From contig URCY01000002.1 in assembly GCA_900546415.1 (NCBI GenBank), positions 1 through 64,000 of the forward strand: a DNA stretch of 64,000 bases, read 5' to 3'. The notes below the pieces were generated by a model, which had not been told where the DNA came from, searched no databases, and was given only the letters and a program-made list of their open reading frames with translations. This DNA is from an uncultured Eubacteriales bacterium. Lineage in GTDB: Bacteria; Bacillota; Clostridia; Oscillospirales; Oscillospiraceae. A program made the position numbers and the translations under genes. Of the stretch, positions 34,809-43,805 are shown piece by piece (the first letter of the stretch is position 1; the number at the start of each line of letters is the position of its first letter).

Positions 34809-34945
34809 GCAAATGTAAGGACGAGGTGAGCCGCAACACCCACTCCTTGCAGTCCATCTTTTCATTTATCTCTCTTTTATTTTCTCTCTCTCATTTCTGT
34901 TGCGAATGCCCAGTCTTCCAACCCCCTCGGAAGGCTGGGTATTTG
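34809..34945 (+). ncRNA. Candidate small RNA downstream of obg
   Basis: A transcript from the TATACT promoter to the terminator would be about 130 nt and has no credible reading frame. Its 5-prime end GCAAAT can pair with ATTTGC near the 3-prime end. It has an early GGACGAGGTG segment, a long pyrimidine tract (TCTCTCTTTTATTTTCTC) in the middle and a terminator hairpin. No known RNA family is recognised. It fills the obg-to-35.0-kb gap. Confidence 0.45.
34909..34945 (+). terminator. Terminator of obg or of the candidate small RNA
   Basis: The stem CCCAGTCTTCC / GGAAGGCTGGG with one T-G pair is followed by TATTTG. Confidence 0.7.
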
Positions 34946-34966
34946 CATATCCATGCAACGAAAGCA

Positions 34967-35006
34967 CCCCGCGCGGTCTGATTGATGCGAGCCGCGCGGG
35001 GTTTCG
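34967..35006. terminator. GC-rich hairpin at the end of the aconitase X operon
   Basis: CCCCGCGCGG / CCGCGCGGGG with a 15-nt loop. It lies 20 nt past the stop of the leftward acnX gene; T-rich flanks occur on both strands (TTTCGTTTG on the plus strand). Confidence 0.65.
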
Positions 35007-35023
35007 TTTGCTTTTTGGCGGGA

Positions 35024-35461
35024 TCAGTCCGAAAGCTCGACCACGCCGTTTTCCTTGATCTCGACGGTCATGCCGTCCTTGACCTCGTTGAGGAACCCGT
35101 CGCCCAGTCCGTCGACCGTCGGGATGTTGTTGGGCGTCCAGACGGAGGCGAGGATCGCGCCGGCCGCCGCCAGCGAATCGATCGGCTTGGAGAACAGCAG
35201 CGCGCCGGGATTGCAGTTGATAACCGCCGAGTTATACAGCACCATGCCGCCTGTGGTCGAGCCGATCGTCTGCGGCAGACAGAGCGCCACGCCGACCGTG
35301 CTCTTTCCGTAAAGCTCGGGGTTGTTCTGGTCGGTGCAGATATTTTTGCCCTGCTTGCAGCCCTTATAGGACGCGAGGGTGTTGAAGCCTGCGTGCGAAA
35401 CGAGCGCCTTGAGCGTGGCCGTTCCGGGCACGACGACGCGCCCCTGATATTGCTTTTTCAT
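35024..35461 (-). CDS. Aconitase X small (swivel-domain) subunit
   Basis: 145-residue AcnX-type small subunit (DUF126 family), the swivel domain of a two-subunit dehydratase. It starts KKQYQGRVVVPGTATLKALV and has GKSTVGVALCLPQTIGSTTGGMVL split around the active-site loop, then NCNPGALLFSKPID and AGAILASVWTPNNIPTVDGL. ATG 35461 is chosen because it overlaps the large-subunit stop by 4 nt. AcnX enzymes dehydrate hydroxyprolines in bacteria or phosphomevalonate in archaea; which substrate applies here is unknown. Confidence 0.88.
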   Translation of the reverse strand: MKKQYQGRVVVPGTATLKALVSHAGFNTLASYKGCKQGKNICTDQNNPELYGKSTVGVALCLPQTIGSTTGGMVLYNSAVINCNPGALLFSKPIDSLAAAGAILASVWTPNNIPTVDGLGDGFLNEVKDGMTVEIKENGVVELSD

Positions 35462-36732
35462 CGCTTGGCACCTCCTGTGATCTGGTCGAGAATTTCTGCG
35501 TCGGAATAATAGCGCGAGGTGGTGTAGGTGCGCAGCTTGTTGGAGTTCGTGATGACCGGCATCGTGGCGCACTGCGGATTGTTCATGTACATCAGCGGGC
35601 AGATATAGGAGAGCACCACGCCCATGGCGCGCAGCCGTTCAAAGCGCTCCGTCTTGCGGAATTTTTCCAAAACGGCGGGAGCCGTCGTGAAGACGGTGCG
35701 AATGGCGACCTTTTTGCGCCCGGCGGACTTGAGCTTCTGCTCCAGACGGTCCGTCCAGTCGTTGAGCTGGGAGAAGGTGAGGTGCGGACAGCCGATGAAG
35801 CAGAGCTTGGGCTTGGCGTCCGGATTCTTCCAGATCACGGGGTAGCTCTTGCGCACGCGCTCCAGCTCGGCGTCGTCGATGACATAGGTCTGCACGTTTT
35901 CCTTCAGCAGATAGGCGCCCTGCTCGACGGCCTCGGGCGTCAGATTTTCAATGTGGTAGAGGCCGACCGAGCCGTTGGAGGCCGTCGCTGCGCCGAAATC
36001 CTTGAGGTAGGCGCAGGTGTCGTCGTCCAGCTCCGTGCCGAGCCAGCGGTCAAGCCCGCGGATATAGGGCACGTCCTCGAGCACCTTCATGCCGACGGCC
36101 GAGCCGAGCAGCTGCGCCTCGGGCTTTTTGCTCGTTTTGACCTCGACGATCCACGAAGCCTTGCGCCCCTCGTCGGTCAAAAGGCCGAAGTAGGGGACAT
36201 AGCCGACGATCGAGCCGAACATCTCGATGATGCCGGAGTTGCGATTGCAGCGCGCGCCGAGCACGGAGTTTGCAAAATTCACCGCGCTGGATTCCGCCCA
36301 CGAGAGCACGTCGCCCTTTTTCGGCCGGTTGCCGACCTCGGGGAAGTAGCACGCGCAGGTGAAGGCGTCGTCGCGGAGCAGGCCGATCTGCTCAAGCTGC
36401 TTTTCATAGCGCTTCTGCGGGCCGTACATGATCTTGAAGAACAGATTCTGGATCGGATTGGCCGGGACGTTTTTGTCCACCGGGCGCGGATCGGCGGAGA
36501 ATTTTTGCTTCGCCGTCACCCCGGCGTCGACGAGCTGATCCATCAGGTCAAAGACGCCTTGGATCAGAAAAATGCCGAAGCTCGTGACGATGTGACCATA
36601 GTCCGAGGTGATCGGCACCATCTTGGTCGCGCCGAAGGTCTCGCCGTACATGACGAGGGTCTTCATGATCTTGGCCATGACCTCGCCCTGCTCGCCGTCT
36701 AAGATTGCCTGTTGTTCGTGTGTCAGTTCCAT
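35458..36732 (-). CDS. Aconitase X catalytic (large) subunit
   Basis: 424-residue AcnX catalytic subunit (DUF521 family), a metal or iron-sulfur hydro-lyase. It begins LTHEQQAILDGEQGEVMAKI, typical of the family, and contains ITSDYGHIVTSFG, FANSVLGARCNRNSGI, LCFIGCPHLTFSQL and near the end NSNKLRTYTTSRY followed by a metal-site region. GGAGG precedes the start. It is preceded by an ene-reductase and followed by its small subunit in one operon, which suggests that its unsaturated product is reduced by the neighbour (inference). Confidence 0.9.
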   Translation of the reverse strand: MELTHEQQAILDGEQGEVMAKIMKTLVMYGETFGATKMVPITSDYGHIVTSFGIFLIQGVFDLMDQLVDAGVTAKQKFSADPRPVDKNVPANPIQNLFFKIMYGPQKRYEKQLEQIGLLRDDAFTCACYFPEVGNRPKKGDVLSWAESSAVNFANSVLGARCNRNSGIIEMFGSIVGYVPYFGLLTDEGRKASWIVEVKTSKKPEAQLLGSAVGMKVLEDVPYIRGLDRWLGTELDDDTCAYLKDFGAATASNGSVGLYHIENLTPEAVEQGAYLLKENVQTYVIDDAELERVRKSYPVIWKNPDAKPKLCFIGCPHLTFSQLNDWTDRLEQKLKSAGRKKVAIRTVFTTAPAVLEKFRKTERFERLRAMGVVLSYICPLMYMNNPQCATMPVITNSNKLRTYTTSRYYSDAEILDQITGGAKR

Positions 36733-36747
36733 GGATAGCCTCCTTTT

Positions 36748-38802
36748 TTACAGCTTCATCGCGACGTCCCATGCGCGCCAGATGACGGTGCGCAGGTTGC
36801 CGACGGCGTTGCAGTCGCCGACAAGATGAATGTGCTTGCCCGCAGGGGCAAGCGGCGCGGGCTGATAGCCCACGGAGAGCAGCACCGTGTCGCCGTCGAT
36901 GGGGAAGGTCCTGCCGTCCTTGCCGCGCACGAGCACGCCCGTGTCGGTGATCTCGGCAAGCGCGGTCTCAAGGTGCACCTCGACCTCGTGCAGGGCGAAG
37001 AAATCGCGCAGGTAGGACGAGTTGGCAAGGCAGACGCCCTTGACGGCTATGAGGTCGTTTTTCATCTCGACGATCACGGGCGTCTTGCCCTTTTGATAGA
37101 GGTCGAGCGCGATCTCGCAGCCGGTCAGACCGCCGCCGATGATGATGACCCTTTGACCGACCTCGGCGCGGTCGAGCAGGTAGTCGCAGGCCTCAATGGC
37201 GCGCTCTGCGCCCTTGACGGGCAGGCGGCGCGGCGTGCTGCCGGTCGCGACAACGATCTCGTCGGCCGTCAGCTCGCGCAGGGCGCGGATCTCCGTGTTG
37301 AGCCTGACGTCGACATTCAGGTCGCGCAGCTCTTTTTCATACCAGCGGATCAGGTCGCGATCCTTTTCCTTGAACGAGGGGGCGGCCGCCGCGATAAAGA
37401 CGCCGCCGAGCCGGTCGGACTTTTCATACAGCGTGACCTTATGCCCGCGCAGCGTGAGCACGCGCGCGGCCTCCATACCGCCGATGCCGCCGCCGATGAC
37501 GGCGATTTTTTTCGGCTTGTCCGTGCGGCTGAGGAAGTATTTTTTCGACTGCATCGTCTCCGGATTCAGCGCGCAGCGCGCCATACCGGCGTTGTCGGAA
37601 AGCGTCTGGTCGTTGCCGACGCCGTTGTAGTGCGCCATGTTGAAGCAGGCGTTGTGGCAGCAGATGCAGGGACGGATCGCGTCCTGCTCGTCGTGCATCA
37701 GCTTCGTGACCCATGCCGGGTCGGCCAGGAACTGCCGCGCGACGCCCACGGCGTCGATCTCGCCCGAGGCGACGGCCTGCGCGCCGACGGCCGGATCCAT
37801 GCGCCCGGCGCAGACGACGGGGATGTCGACAAATTTCTTGATGTGCTTGACCTCGGAAAGATTGCAGTTTTCGGGCATGTAGGGAGCCGGGTGCGCCCAG
37901 TACCACGCGTCATAAGTACCGTTGTCGCAGTTGAGCATGTCGTAGCCGGCGTCCTGCAAATATTTCGCGGCGCGCTCGCTCTCGGCCATGTCGCGGCCGA
38001 CCTCGACGTATTCCTCGCCGGGCAGGGCGCCCTTGCCGAAGCCCTTGGTCTTGGAGACGACGGAGTAGCGCAGCGAGACGGGGAAGTCCTTGCCGCAGAC
38101 CTTCTTGATGGCCTGCACGATCTCGACCGGGAAGCGGTAGCGGTTTTCAAACGAGCCGCCGTATTCATCGGTGCGCAGGTTGGTGTATTTCATGGTGAAC
38201 TGGTCGAGCAGATAGCCCTCGTGAACCGCGTGGATCTCCACGCCGTCGACGCCTGCGTCCATGCAGAGCTTGGCCGTCTTGGCGAAGGCGTCGACCATCT
38301 GGCGGATCTCCTTGACCGTCAGCGGACGGGAGATGCAGCTATCCTCCCAGCGGTTCGGCGTGGCGCTGGCGCTGGCGGTCAGATAGCTCACATCGAGCAC
38401 GGGCTTCATGACCGCGGCGAGCGCCTTGTTGTGCAGCGCCTTGATCATAATGTCGTTGATGGCGAGCGAGCGGCCGAAGCCTGCCGTGAGCTGAACAAAG
38501 AGCTTGCAGCCGGTCTTGTGGAATTCCTGCATGAATTCGCGCAGCTCGTCGAATTTTCCCTTGCCCTGATAGAGCCATTTGCCGAGCAGAATGTCGCGAA
38601 TGGGGGCGATACCGGGCAGGATCAGGCCGACGTTCTGCTTCGCGCGGTCGAGCAGGAACTTGGCCGCCTCCTTGTCAAAGTGGTTCGGCTCCATCCAGCC
38701 GAAGATCGACGTGCCGCCCATGGAGGTCATGACGATGCGGTTTTTGATCTCGACGCTGCCGATCTTCCACGGCGTGAAGAGCGGTTCATAAGCTTGGTTC
38801 AT
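36748..38802 (-). CDS. FMN/FAD/4Fe-4S ene-reductase (2,4-dienoyl-CoA reductase family)
   Basis: 684-residue NAD(P)H-dependent reductase of activated C=C bonds, like 2,4-dienoyl-CoA reductase or BaiCD/BaiH. The N-terminal old-yellow-enzyme barrel shows EIKNRIVMTSMGG, HAVHEGYLLDQFTMKYTN and RTDEYGGSFENRYRFP. The 4Fe-4S site is PCICCHNACFN plus MARCALNP. The C-terminal flavin/NAD half has IAVIGGGIGGMEAARVL and VIIIGGGLTGCEIALDL. It is the first gene of a three-gene operon with aconitase X. The substrate is unknown. Confidence 0.92.
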   Translation of the reverse strand: MNQAYEPLFTPWKIGSVEIKNRIVMTSMGGTSIFGWMEPNHFDKEAAKFLLDRAKQNVGLILPGIAPIRDILLGKWLYQGKGKFDELREFMQEFHKTGCKLFVQLTAGFGRSLAINDIMIKALHNKALAAVMKPVLDVSYLTASASATPNRWEDSCISRPLTVKEIRQMVDAFAKTAKLCMDAGVDGVEIHAVHEGYLLDQFTMKYTNLRTDEYGGSFENRYRFPVEIVQAIKKVCGKDFPVSLRYSVVSKTKGFGKGALPGEEYVEVGRDMAESERAAKYLQDAGYDMLNCDNGTYDAWYWAHPAPYMPENCNLSEVKHIKKFVDIPVVCAGRMDPAVGAQAVASGEIDAVGVARQFLADPAWVTKLMHDEQDAIRPCICCHNACFNMAHYNGVGNDQTLSDNAGMARCALNPETMQSKKYFLSRTDKPKKIAVIGGGIGGMEAARVLTLRGHKVTLYEKSDRLGGVFIAAAAPSFKEKDRDLIRWYEKELRDLNVDVRLNTEIRALRELTADEIVVATGSTPRRLPVKGAERAIEACDYLLDRAEVGQRVIIIGGGLTGCEIALDLYQKGKTPVIVEMKNDLIAVKGVCLANSSYLRDFFALHEVEVHLETALAEITDTGVLVRGKDGRTFPIDGDTVLLSVGYQPAPLAPAGKHIHLVGDCNAVGNLRTVIWRAWDVAMKL

Positions 38803-38838
38803 GCTGTTTCCCAGCCTTTCTTCCTAGATTACGATTCC

Positions 38839-38867
38839 ATTATAACTCCAATCAGCCGAAACGGCAA
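38839..38867 (-). promoter_or_regulatory. Promoter of the ene-reductase/aconitase X operon
   Basis: On the minus strand TTGCCG (38862-38867) and TATAAT (38839-38844) are 17 bp apart. Confidence 0.78.
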
Positions 38868-38905
38868 GCATATCATACGACACAAACCGACTTTTTGCAC
38901 AAAGA

Positions 38906-38940
38906 AGCGTCCCAACGCAGTTGTCCTGCGGCGGGACGCT
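38906..38940 (-). terminator. Terminator of the ldh gene
   Basis: AGCGTCCCGCCGCAG / CTGCGTTGGGACGCT on the minus strand, followed by TCTTTGTG. It lies 5 nt past the ldh stop. Confidence 0.75.
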
Positions 38941-38945
38941 TCGCT

Positions 38946-39899
38946 TCAAAGCGCAATGCCTGCGGCGATCTCGCGCAGAGTCTGCGCGGAAAAACGCAGC
39001 TTCTCCTGCTCCTCTGCGTTCAGAGAGATCGGGACGGGCGTCTCGATCCCCTCCTGACCGACGATCGCGGGCATACTGAGGCAGATGTCGCGGATGCCGT
39101 AGCAGCCGTGCAGCATGGTCGAGACCGGCAGGATCGACCGCTCGTTGCGCACGATGCACTCGCAGATGCGGCGCACGGACATTGCAATGCCGTAATAGGT
39201 CGCGCTTTTTTTGGATATGATCTCATAGGCGCTGTTTTTGACCGACTGCGCAATGGCCTCCATCGTTTCGTCGTGGTGATAATGCCCGCGCATCCGGCAA
39301 AAATCCTGAAGCGGAATGCCCGAGATATTTGCGCTGCTCCATGCGGCGATCTCGCTGTCGCCGTGCTCGCCGACGATATAGGCGTGGACGCTGCGGCTGT
39401 CGACGTGCAGATGCGCTCCGAGCGCATATTTCAGGCGCGCCGAGTCAAGCACCGTGCCCGAGCCGATGACGCGGTGCTCCGGCAGCCCGCTCAGGCAGTT
39501 GGCCGTGTAGGTCAGAATGTCCACGGGATTCGATACGACCAGCAGAATGCCGCTGTAGCTCCGCGCGCGGAGCTCGGCGAGAATGCCGCGATAAATGCCG
39601 ACGTTTTTCTGCACCAGCTCCAGACGCGTCTCGCCGGGCTTCTGGTTCGCCCCGGCGGTAATGATAACGATCGCCGCGTCGGCGATGTCGTCGTAATCCC
39701 CGGCGTAGAGCTTCATCGGCCCGGCGAACGGGATGCCGTGCGCGATGTCCTGCGCCTCGCCCTCGGCCTTCTGACGGTCGATGTCCAGCAGCGCCATTTC
39801 CGAGAATAAGCGGCTCTGCATCAGCGTGAACGCGGTCGCCGAGCCGACGAAGCCGCAGCCGATCACGGCGACCTTTTTCGGATTGATGATGGTTCCCAT
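38946..39899 (-). CDS. ldh: L-lactate dehydrogenase
   Basis: NAD-dependent conversion of pyruvate to L-lactate. The Rossmann motif is KVAVIGCGFVGSATAF. The specificity loop reads AGANQKPGETRLELVQKN; a glutamine at the key position selects pyruvate, where malate dehydrogenase has arginine. Catalytic elements are VSNPVDILTY, the proton-relay IVGEHGDSE and the late STMLHGCYGI strand. ATG 39899 has GGAAG 6 nt upstream; an ATG six codons earlier is possible. 317 residues is normal. It lies 54 nt downstream of dapA and may share its transcript. Confidence 0.93.
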   Translation of the reverse strand: MGTIINPKKVAVIGCGFVGSATAFTLMQSRLFSEMALLDIDRQKAEGEAQDIAHGIPFAGPMKLYAGDYDDIADAAIVIITAGANQKPGETRLELVQKNVGIYRGILAELRARSYSGILLVVSNPVDILTYTANCLSGLPEHRVIGSGTVLDSARLKYALGAHLHVDSRSVHAYIVGEHGDSEIAAWSSANISGIPLQDFCRMRGHYHHDETMEAIAQSVKNSAYEIISKKSATYYGIAMSVRRICECIVRNERSILPVSTMLHGCYGIRDICLSMPAIVGQEGIETPVPISLNAEEQEKLRFSAQTLREIAAGIAL

Positions 39900-39953
39900 A
39901 GGGTACTTCCTTTCCATAGGTTTCCCCGATAGTATGCCGCAGAACGCCTGAAT

Positions 39954-40838
39954 TTACGCGTCCGTCTGCTCCAAAAGCTCCGAAAAGAGCGGGCGCGCCT
40001 CCGCAAGCGGCATCGGCGTCAGCGGAAGGCGCAGCTCGTTTTTGCAGAGGCCGCGCAGCGCCAGCGCCGCCTTGACCGGGATCGGATTGACGCGGCAGAA
40101 AAGCGCCTCGATCAGCGGCAGAAGCGCCAATTGCAGATAGGCGGCCTCGTCTCGGTCGCCCCGCTGCGCCGCGTGCACCATGGCAGCGGTCTGCCCGGGC
40201 AAAAGGTTCGAGAGCACCGAGATCACGCCGTCCGCGCCGAGAGAGAGCATCGGGACGGTCTGATCGTCGTTGCCGCTCCAGACGGAAAACGCCTCGCCGC
40301 AGAGCGCCTTGACCTTCGCGGCCTGCGAAATGCTTCCGGACGCCTCCTTCAGCCCTGCGATACGCGGATGCGCGCTGAGGCGGCGCGCCGTCTCCGGCAG
40401 CAGATTGACGCCCGTGCGGCCCGGCACGTTGTAAAGGATCAGCGGCAGCGCCGTCGCGTCTGCAATGGCCGTGTAATGCACGGCAAGGCCGTCCTGCGTG
40501 CATTTATTATAGTACGGCGTCACGGCCAGGATTGCGTCCGCGCCGCAGTCGGACGCAAGGTGCGCCAGCCGGACAGACGCGGCTGTGTCGTTTGTCCCGA
40601 CCCCCGCGATCAGGACGGCGCGGCTTCTGACATAATCCGCGCAATGCCGCCAGAGCGCGGATTTTTCCTCGGCGGAAAGGGTGCTGGCCTCGCCTGTCGT
40701 CCCTGCCAGAACGAGCGCGGGAATTTTTGCCGCGAGCTGACGCTCCAACAGGCCGTCGAGTGCGCTCCAATCGATCCTTCCGCCGGAAAACGGCGTGACC
40801 AGTGCGGTCGCAACGCCGGAAAATACGGGCTGCTTCAA
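39954..40838 (-). CDS. dapA: 4-hydroxy-tetrahydrodipicolinate synthase family protein
   Basis: Condenses pyruvate with aspartate semialdehyde in lysine/diaminopimelate synthesis. It starts at TTG 40838 with GGAGG 9 nt upstream, giving the standard 294 residues; no ATG is available. Motifs: [27 protein letters not shown], the tyrosine in [11 protein letters not shown] and the Schiff-base lysine in [11 protein letters not shown]. Other lysine genes are not adjacent, so a paralogous aldolase of the same family (for example N-acetylneuraminate or dihydroxy-acid lyase) cannot be excluded, although the glutamate- and arginine-binding features favour DapA. Confidence 0.88.
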   Translation of the reverse strand: MKQPVFSGVATALVTPFSGGRIDWSALDGLLERQLAAKIPALVLAGTTGEASTLSAEEKSALWRHCADYVRSRAVLIAGVGTNDTAASVRLAHLASDCGADAILAVTPYYNKCTQDGLAVHYTAIADATALPLILYNVPGRTGVNLLPETARRLSAHPRIAGLKEASGSISQAAKVKALCGEAFSVWSGNDDQTVPMLSLGADGVISVLSNLLPGQTAAMVHAAQRGDRDEAAYLQLALLPLIEALFCRVNPIPVKAALALRGLCKNELRLPLTPMPLAEARPLFSELLEQTDA

Positions 40839-40917
40839 GCTGCAACACCTCCGCACTATTCTATGCCGGATCAGGGCGCAAGGTTCCTGCAAATCCATAA
40901 AAACTTGCCGACATTGC

Positions 40918-40946
40918 TTGCATCTTCCGGACAAATACGCTATAAT
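40918..40946 (+). promoter_or_regulatory. Promoter of queA
   Basis: TTGCAT at 40918-40923 and TATAAT at 40941-40946 with 17-bp spacing. Transcription would begin near 40952, which argues against the ATG at 40956 as the queA start. Confidence 0.8.
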
Positions 40947-40997
40947 AAGCTTTGTATGGCAACATCCGAATTTTTTCGCAGAAAAGAGACAAAAGCC

Positions 40998-42026
40998 TTG
41001 AAAACAAGCGATTTTTACTATGATCTTCCGCAGGAGCTGATCGCCCAGACGCCGCTTGAGCGCCGCGACGGCTCACGTCTGATGGTGATGGACAAGGCGA
41101 CCGGCGCTTTGCAGCACCGCCATTTTTTTGACATCGTCGACTACCTTCGCCCCGGCGACTGCCTCGTGATGAACGACTCGCGCGTGATCCCGGCGCGGCT
41201 GCTCGGCCACCGGCCGACCGGCGGCGCTGCGGAGCTGCTGCTCCTGCGCGACAAGGGCGACGGCGTCTGGGAATGCCTTGCCCGTCCCGGCCGCAAGCTG
41301 CACGAGGGCGCAGAGGTCATCTTCGGAGACGGTGCGCTGACCGCGACGGTCAAAACCGTGCTCGAAAACGGCAACCGGCTCGTGCAGTTCCACTATGAGG
41401 GCATTTTCCTCGAAATTCTCGAGCGCCTCGGCAAGATGCCGCTGCCGCCCTATATCAAAGAGGAGCTGGCCGACGGCGAGCGTTATCAGACGGTCTATTC
41501 CCGCGTGAGCGGCTCTGCCGCCGCCCCTACGGCCGGCCTGCATTTCACAAAGGAGCTGCTTGAGCAGATCGAACGCAAGGGCGTGAAGCTGGCGTATGTC
41601 ACGCTGCACGTCGGCCTCGGGACGTTCCGCCCGGTCAAGGTCGAGGAGATCACGGAGCACGAAATGCACAGCGAATTCTGCATGATCTCGGCCGAAACGG
41701 CGCAGATCCTGAACGAAACGAAGCAGAACGGCGGGCGCATCGTCTGCGTCGGCACGACCTCGTGCCGCACGGTCGAGTCGCTGGCCAAGGACGACGGCAG
41801 CTTTGCCGAATCCTCTGCGTGGACGGATATTTTCATCTATCCGGGCTATCGCTTCAAGGCGATGGATGCGCTCATCACAAATTTCCATCTTCCGGAGAGC
41901 ACGCTCATCATGCTCGTCTCGGCCTTTGCCGGCTATGAGCACATTATGAACGCTTACCGCGTGGCCGTCCAGGAGCGCTATCGCTTCTTCAGCTTTGGCG
42001 ATGCCATGTTTCTGGCGAATCTATAA
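40998..42026 (+). CDS. queA: S-adenosylmethionine:tRNA ribosyltransferase-isomerase
   Basis: Adds the cyclopentane ring precursor to preQ1 in tRNA during queuosine synthesis. The protein starts [19 protein letters not shown], the standard QueA N-terminus, so TTG 40998 is the likely start (342 residues). Further blocks are [50 protein letters not shown] and [17 protein letters not shown]. It is followed 22 nt later by tgt, the preceding enzyme of the pathway. Confidence 0.95.
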   Translation: MKTSDFYYDLPQELIAQTPLERRDGSRLMVMDKATGALQHRHFFDIVDYLRPGDCLVMNDSRVIPARLLGHRPTGGAAELLLLRDKGDGVWECLARPGRKLHEGAEVIFGDGALTATVKTVLENGNRLVQFHYEGIFLEILERLGKMPLPPYIKEELADGERYQTVYSRVSGSAAAPTAGLHFTKELLEQIERKGVKLAYVTLHVGLGTFRPVKVEEITEHEMHSEFCMISAETAQILNETKQNGGRIVCVGTTSCRTVESLAKDDGSFAESSAWTDIFIYPGYRFKAMDALITNFHLPESTLIMLVSAFAGYEHIMNAYRVAVQERYRFFSFGDAMFLANL

Positions 42027-42048
42027 CATCAACTAGAGTGAGGTAACC

Positions 42049-43182
42049 GTGTTTCAATTATTAAAAACCGAAGGCAGTGCGCGGCGGGGCGTGTTCACCT
42101 GCGCGCACGGAACCGTGCAGACGCCGGTTTTCATGAACGTCGGCACGCAGGGCGCGATCAAGGGCGCGCTGAGCGCGGCCGATCTGAAAAACATCGGCTG
42201 TCAGGTGGAGCTGTCGAACACCTATCATCTGCATCTGCGGCCGGGCGACCAGACCGTGCATGATCTCGGCGGTCTGCACAAATTCATGACGTGGGACGGC
42301 CCGATTTTGACCGATTCCGGCGGATTTCAGGTCTTTTCGCTTGCCAGTCTGCGCAAAATCAAGGAGGAGGGCGTCTATTTTTCGTCCCACCTTGACGGCC
42401 ATAAGATCTTCATGGGGCCGGAGCAGAGTATGCAGATCCAGTCGAATCTCGGCTCGGATATGTGCATGGCCTTTGACGAATGCATCGAAAATCCTGCGCC
42501 CTATGACTACGTCAAGCAGTCCGTGGCGCGCACCTATCGCTGGCTCGTGCGCTGCAAGGCGGAAAATACGCGGCTGAACCGCCTTGAGACGACCGTCAAT
42601 CCGCAGCAGATGCTCTGGGGCATCAATCAGGGCGGAACCTACGCCGATCTGCGCATCGAGCATATGAAGATGATTGCCGACCTCGAGCTTCCGGGCTACG
42701 CCATCGGCGGTCTGGCGGTCGGCGAGAGCACGGAGACGATGTATGAGATCATCGAGGCCGTCGAGCCGTATATGCCGAAGGATAAGACGCGCTATCTGAT
42801 GGGCGTCGGCACACCGTCGAACATCATCGAGGGCGTTGCGCGCGGCGTGGACTTCTTTGACTGCGTGATGCCCGCCCGCAACGCGCGCCACGCGAAGCTC
42901 TTCACGTGGTCGGGCACGCGCAACATGAAAAACGCCAAGTATGCGCTCGACACGCGTCCGATCGACGAGGAATGCGACTGCCCGGTCTGCCGCCGCTACA
43001 GCCGCGCCTACATCCACCACCTGTTCAAGGCCGAGGAGATGCTTGCAATGCGGCTGGCCGTGATGCACAACCTCTATTTTTACAACAAATTGACCGAACG
43101 CATCCGCGAGGCGCTCGACGAAGGACGCTTTGCGGCCTTCCGCGCAAAATATTCCGAGCTGCTGAGCCGCCGCGCGGAATAA
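42049..43182 (+). CDS. tgt: tRNA-guanine transglycosylase
   Basis: Exchanges guanine 34 for preQ1 in GUN-anticodon tRNAs. The aspartates are in LTDSGGFQVFSL and the GVDFFDCVMPARNARHA region; the zinc site is CDCPVCRRYSRAYIHHLF. GTG start with AGGT upstream, 377 residues. It forms an operon with queA, and gluQ at 27.6 kb further modifies the queuosine, so at least three queuosine genes are in the window. Confidence 0.96.
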   Translation: MFQLLKTEGSARRGVFTCAHGTVQTPVFMNVGTQGAIKGALSAADLKNIGCQVELSNTYHLHLRPGDQTVHDLGGLHKFMTWDGPILTDSGGFQVFSLASLRKIKEEGVYFSSHLDGHKIFMGPEQSMQIQSNLGSDMCMAFDECIENPAPYDYVKQSVARTYRWLVRCKAENTRLNRLETTVNPQQMLWGINQGGTYADLRIEHMKMIADLELPGYAIGGLAVGESTETMYEIIEAVEPYMPKDKTRYLMGVGTPSNIIEGVARGVDFFDCVMPARNARHAKLFTWSGTRNMKNAKYALDTRPIDEECDCPVCRRYSRAYIHHLFKAEEMLAMRLAVMHNLYFYNKLTERIREALDEGRFAAFRAKYSELLSRRAE

Positions 43183-43190
43183 AAACCTAA

Positions 43191-43283
43191 GGAACCTCTG
43201 AATCAATCGGCTGCGGCGTTCAGCGGGCCTTTTGCCCCAACTGATCGGTGCTGACCGCTCTTGCAATTTAATCAGAGGTTCCC
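43191..43283. repeat. Dispersed palindromic repeat, copy C
   Basis: Full copy of about 93 bp from GGAACCTCTGAATCAATCGG to TTTAATCAGAGGTTCCC, between tgt and the yajC promoter. It has the best-preserved termini of the family. Confidence 0.9.
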
Positions 43284-43294
43284 TAAAAAACTTC

Positions 43295-43323
43295 TTGCAT
43301 TCTATCGAAAATCCCCGTATAAT
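43295..43323 (+). promoter_or_regulatory. Promoter of yajC
   Basis: TTGCAT at 43295-43300 and TATAAT at 43318-43323 with 17-bp spacing, directly downstream of repeat copy C. Confidence 0.82.
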
Positions 43324-43351
43324 AGGTTCATAACATTCAGGAGGGTATACC

Positions 43352-43732
43352 ATGGGCACTAATTCTTATTCGATGATCATCATGCTCGTTGCGATGGTCG
43401 CAATTTTCTACTTTTTGCTGATCCGCCCGGAGAAAAAGCGCAAAAAGGAAGAGGAAAATCTGCGCAGCAACCTGAAGGTCGGCGACAAAATCACGACCAT
43501 CGGCGGCATCGTGGGCAAGATCGTTGATATGCACGACGAAAACATTGTCATCGAGACCAGCGCAGACCGTGTCCGCATGGAGCTTGCGAAGTGGTCGGTC
43601 ATGACCAACAACACCGCCAAGGAAAACGCGCAGAAGGCGCGTCAGGAGGCGCAGGCCGCTGCGAAGGAACGTGCCGAGCAGCGCAAAAAGGAAAAGGAAG
43701 AGAAGAAGAAGGCTAAGAAGGGTCTGGACTGA
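43352..43732 (+). CDS. yajC: Preprotein translocase subunit YajC
   Basis: Accessory membrane subunit of the Sec translocon. One N-terminal helix (residues about 6-24, IIMLVAMVAIFYFLLIRP) is followed by the conserved domain KKRKKEEENLRSNLKVGDKI and IVGKIVDMHDENIVIETS. The tail is unusually long and extremely charged (alternating Lys/Glu/Ala). Start supported by AGGAGG. queA-tgt-yajC order is common; here a repeat and its own promoter separate yajC. Confidence 0.93.
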   Translation: MGTNSYSMIIMLVAMVAIFYFLLIRPEKKRKKEEENLRSNLKVGDKITTIGGIVGKIVDMHDENIVIETSADRVRMELAKWSVMTNNTAKENAQKARQEAQAAAKERAEQRKKEKEEKKKAKKGLD

Positions 43733-43750
43733 GCTTCCGCTTTGATTTTG

Positions 43751-43795
43751 CATAAGAAAACACCGTCCGATGAGCTCGGGCGGTGTTTTCTTATG
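43751..43795. terminator. Bidirectional terminator between yajC and the biosynthetic operon
   Basis: The 20-bp stem from CATAAGAAAACACCGTCCGA to its complement TCGGGCGGTGTTTTCTTATG, with one G-T pair, works in both directions. On the minus strand it is the end of the 13-kb operon. Confidence 0.92.
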
Positions 43796-43805
43796 CAGGG
43801 AACGG

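Noticed and set aside
36826..39057. 743-residue open frame opposite the ene-reductase
   Set aside because: It spans the promoter and two transcription units on the other strand and has no recognisable domain.
30212..43283. CRISPR array from the repeats
   Set aside because: Copies are tens of kilobases apart with no regular spacers and no cas genes.
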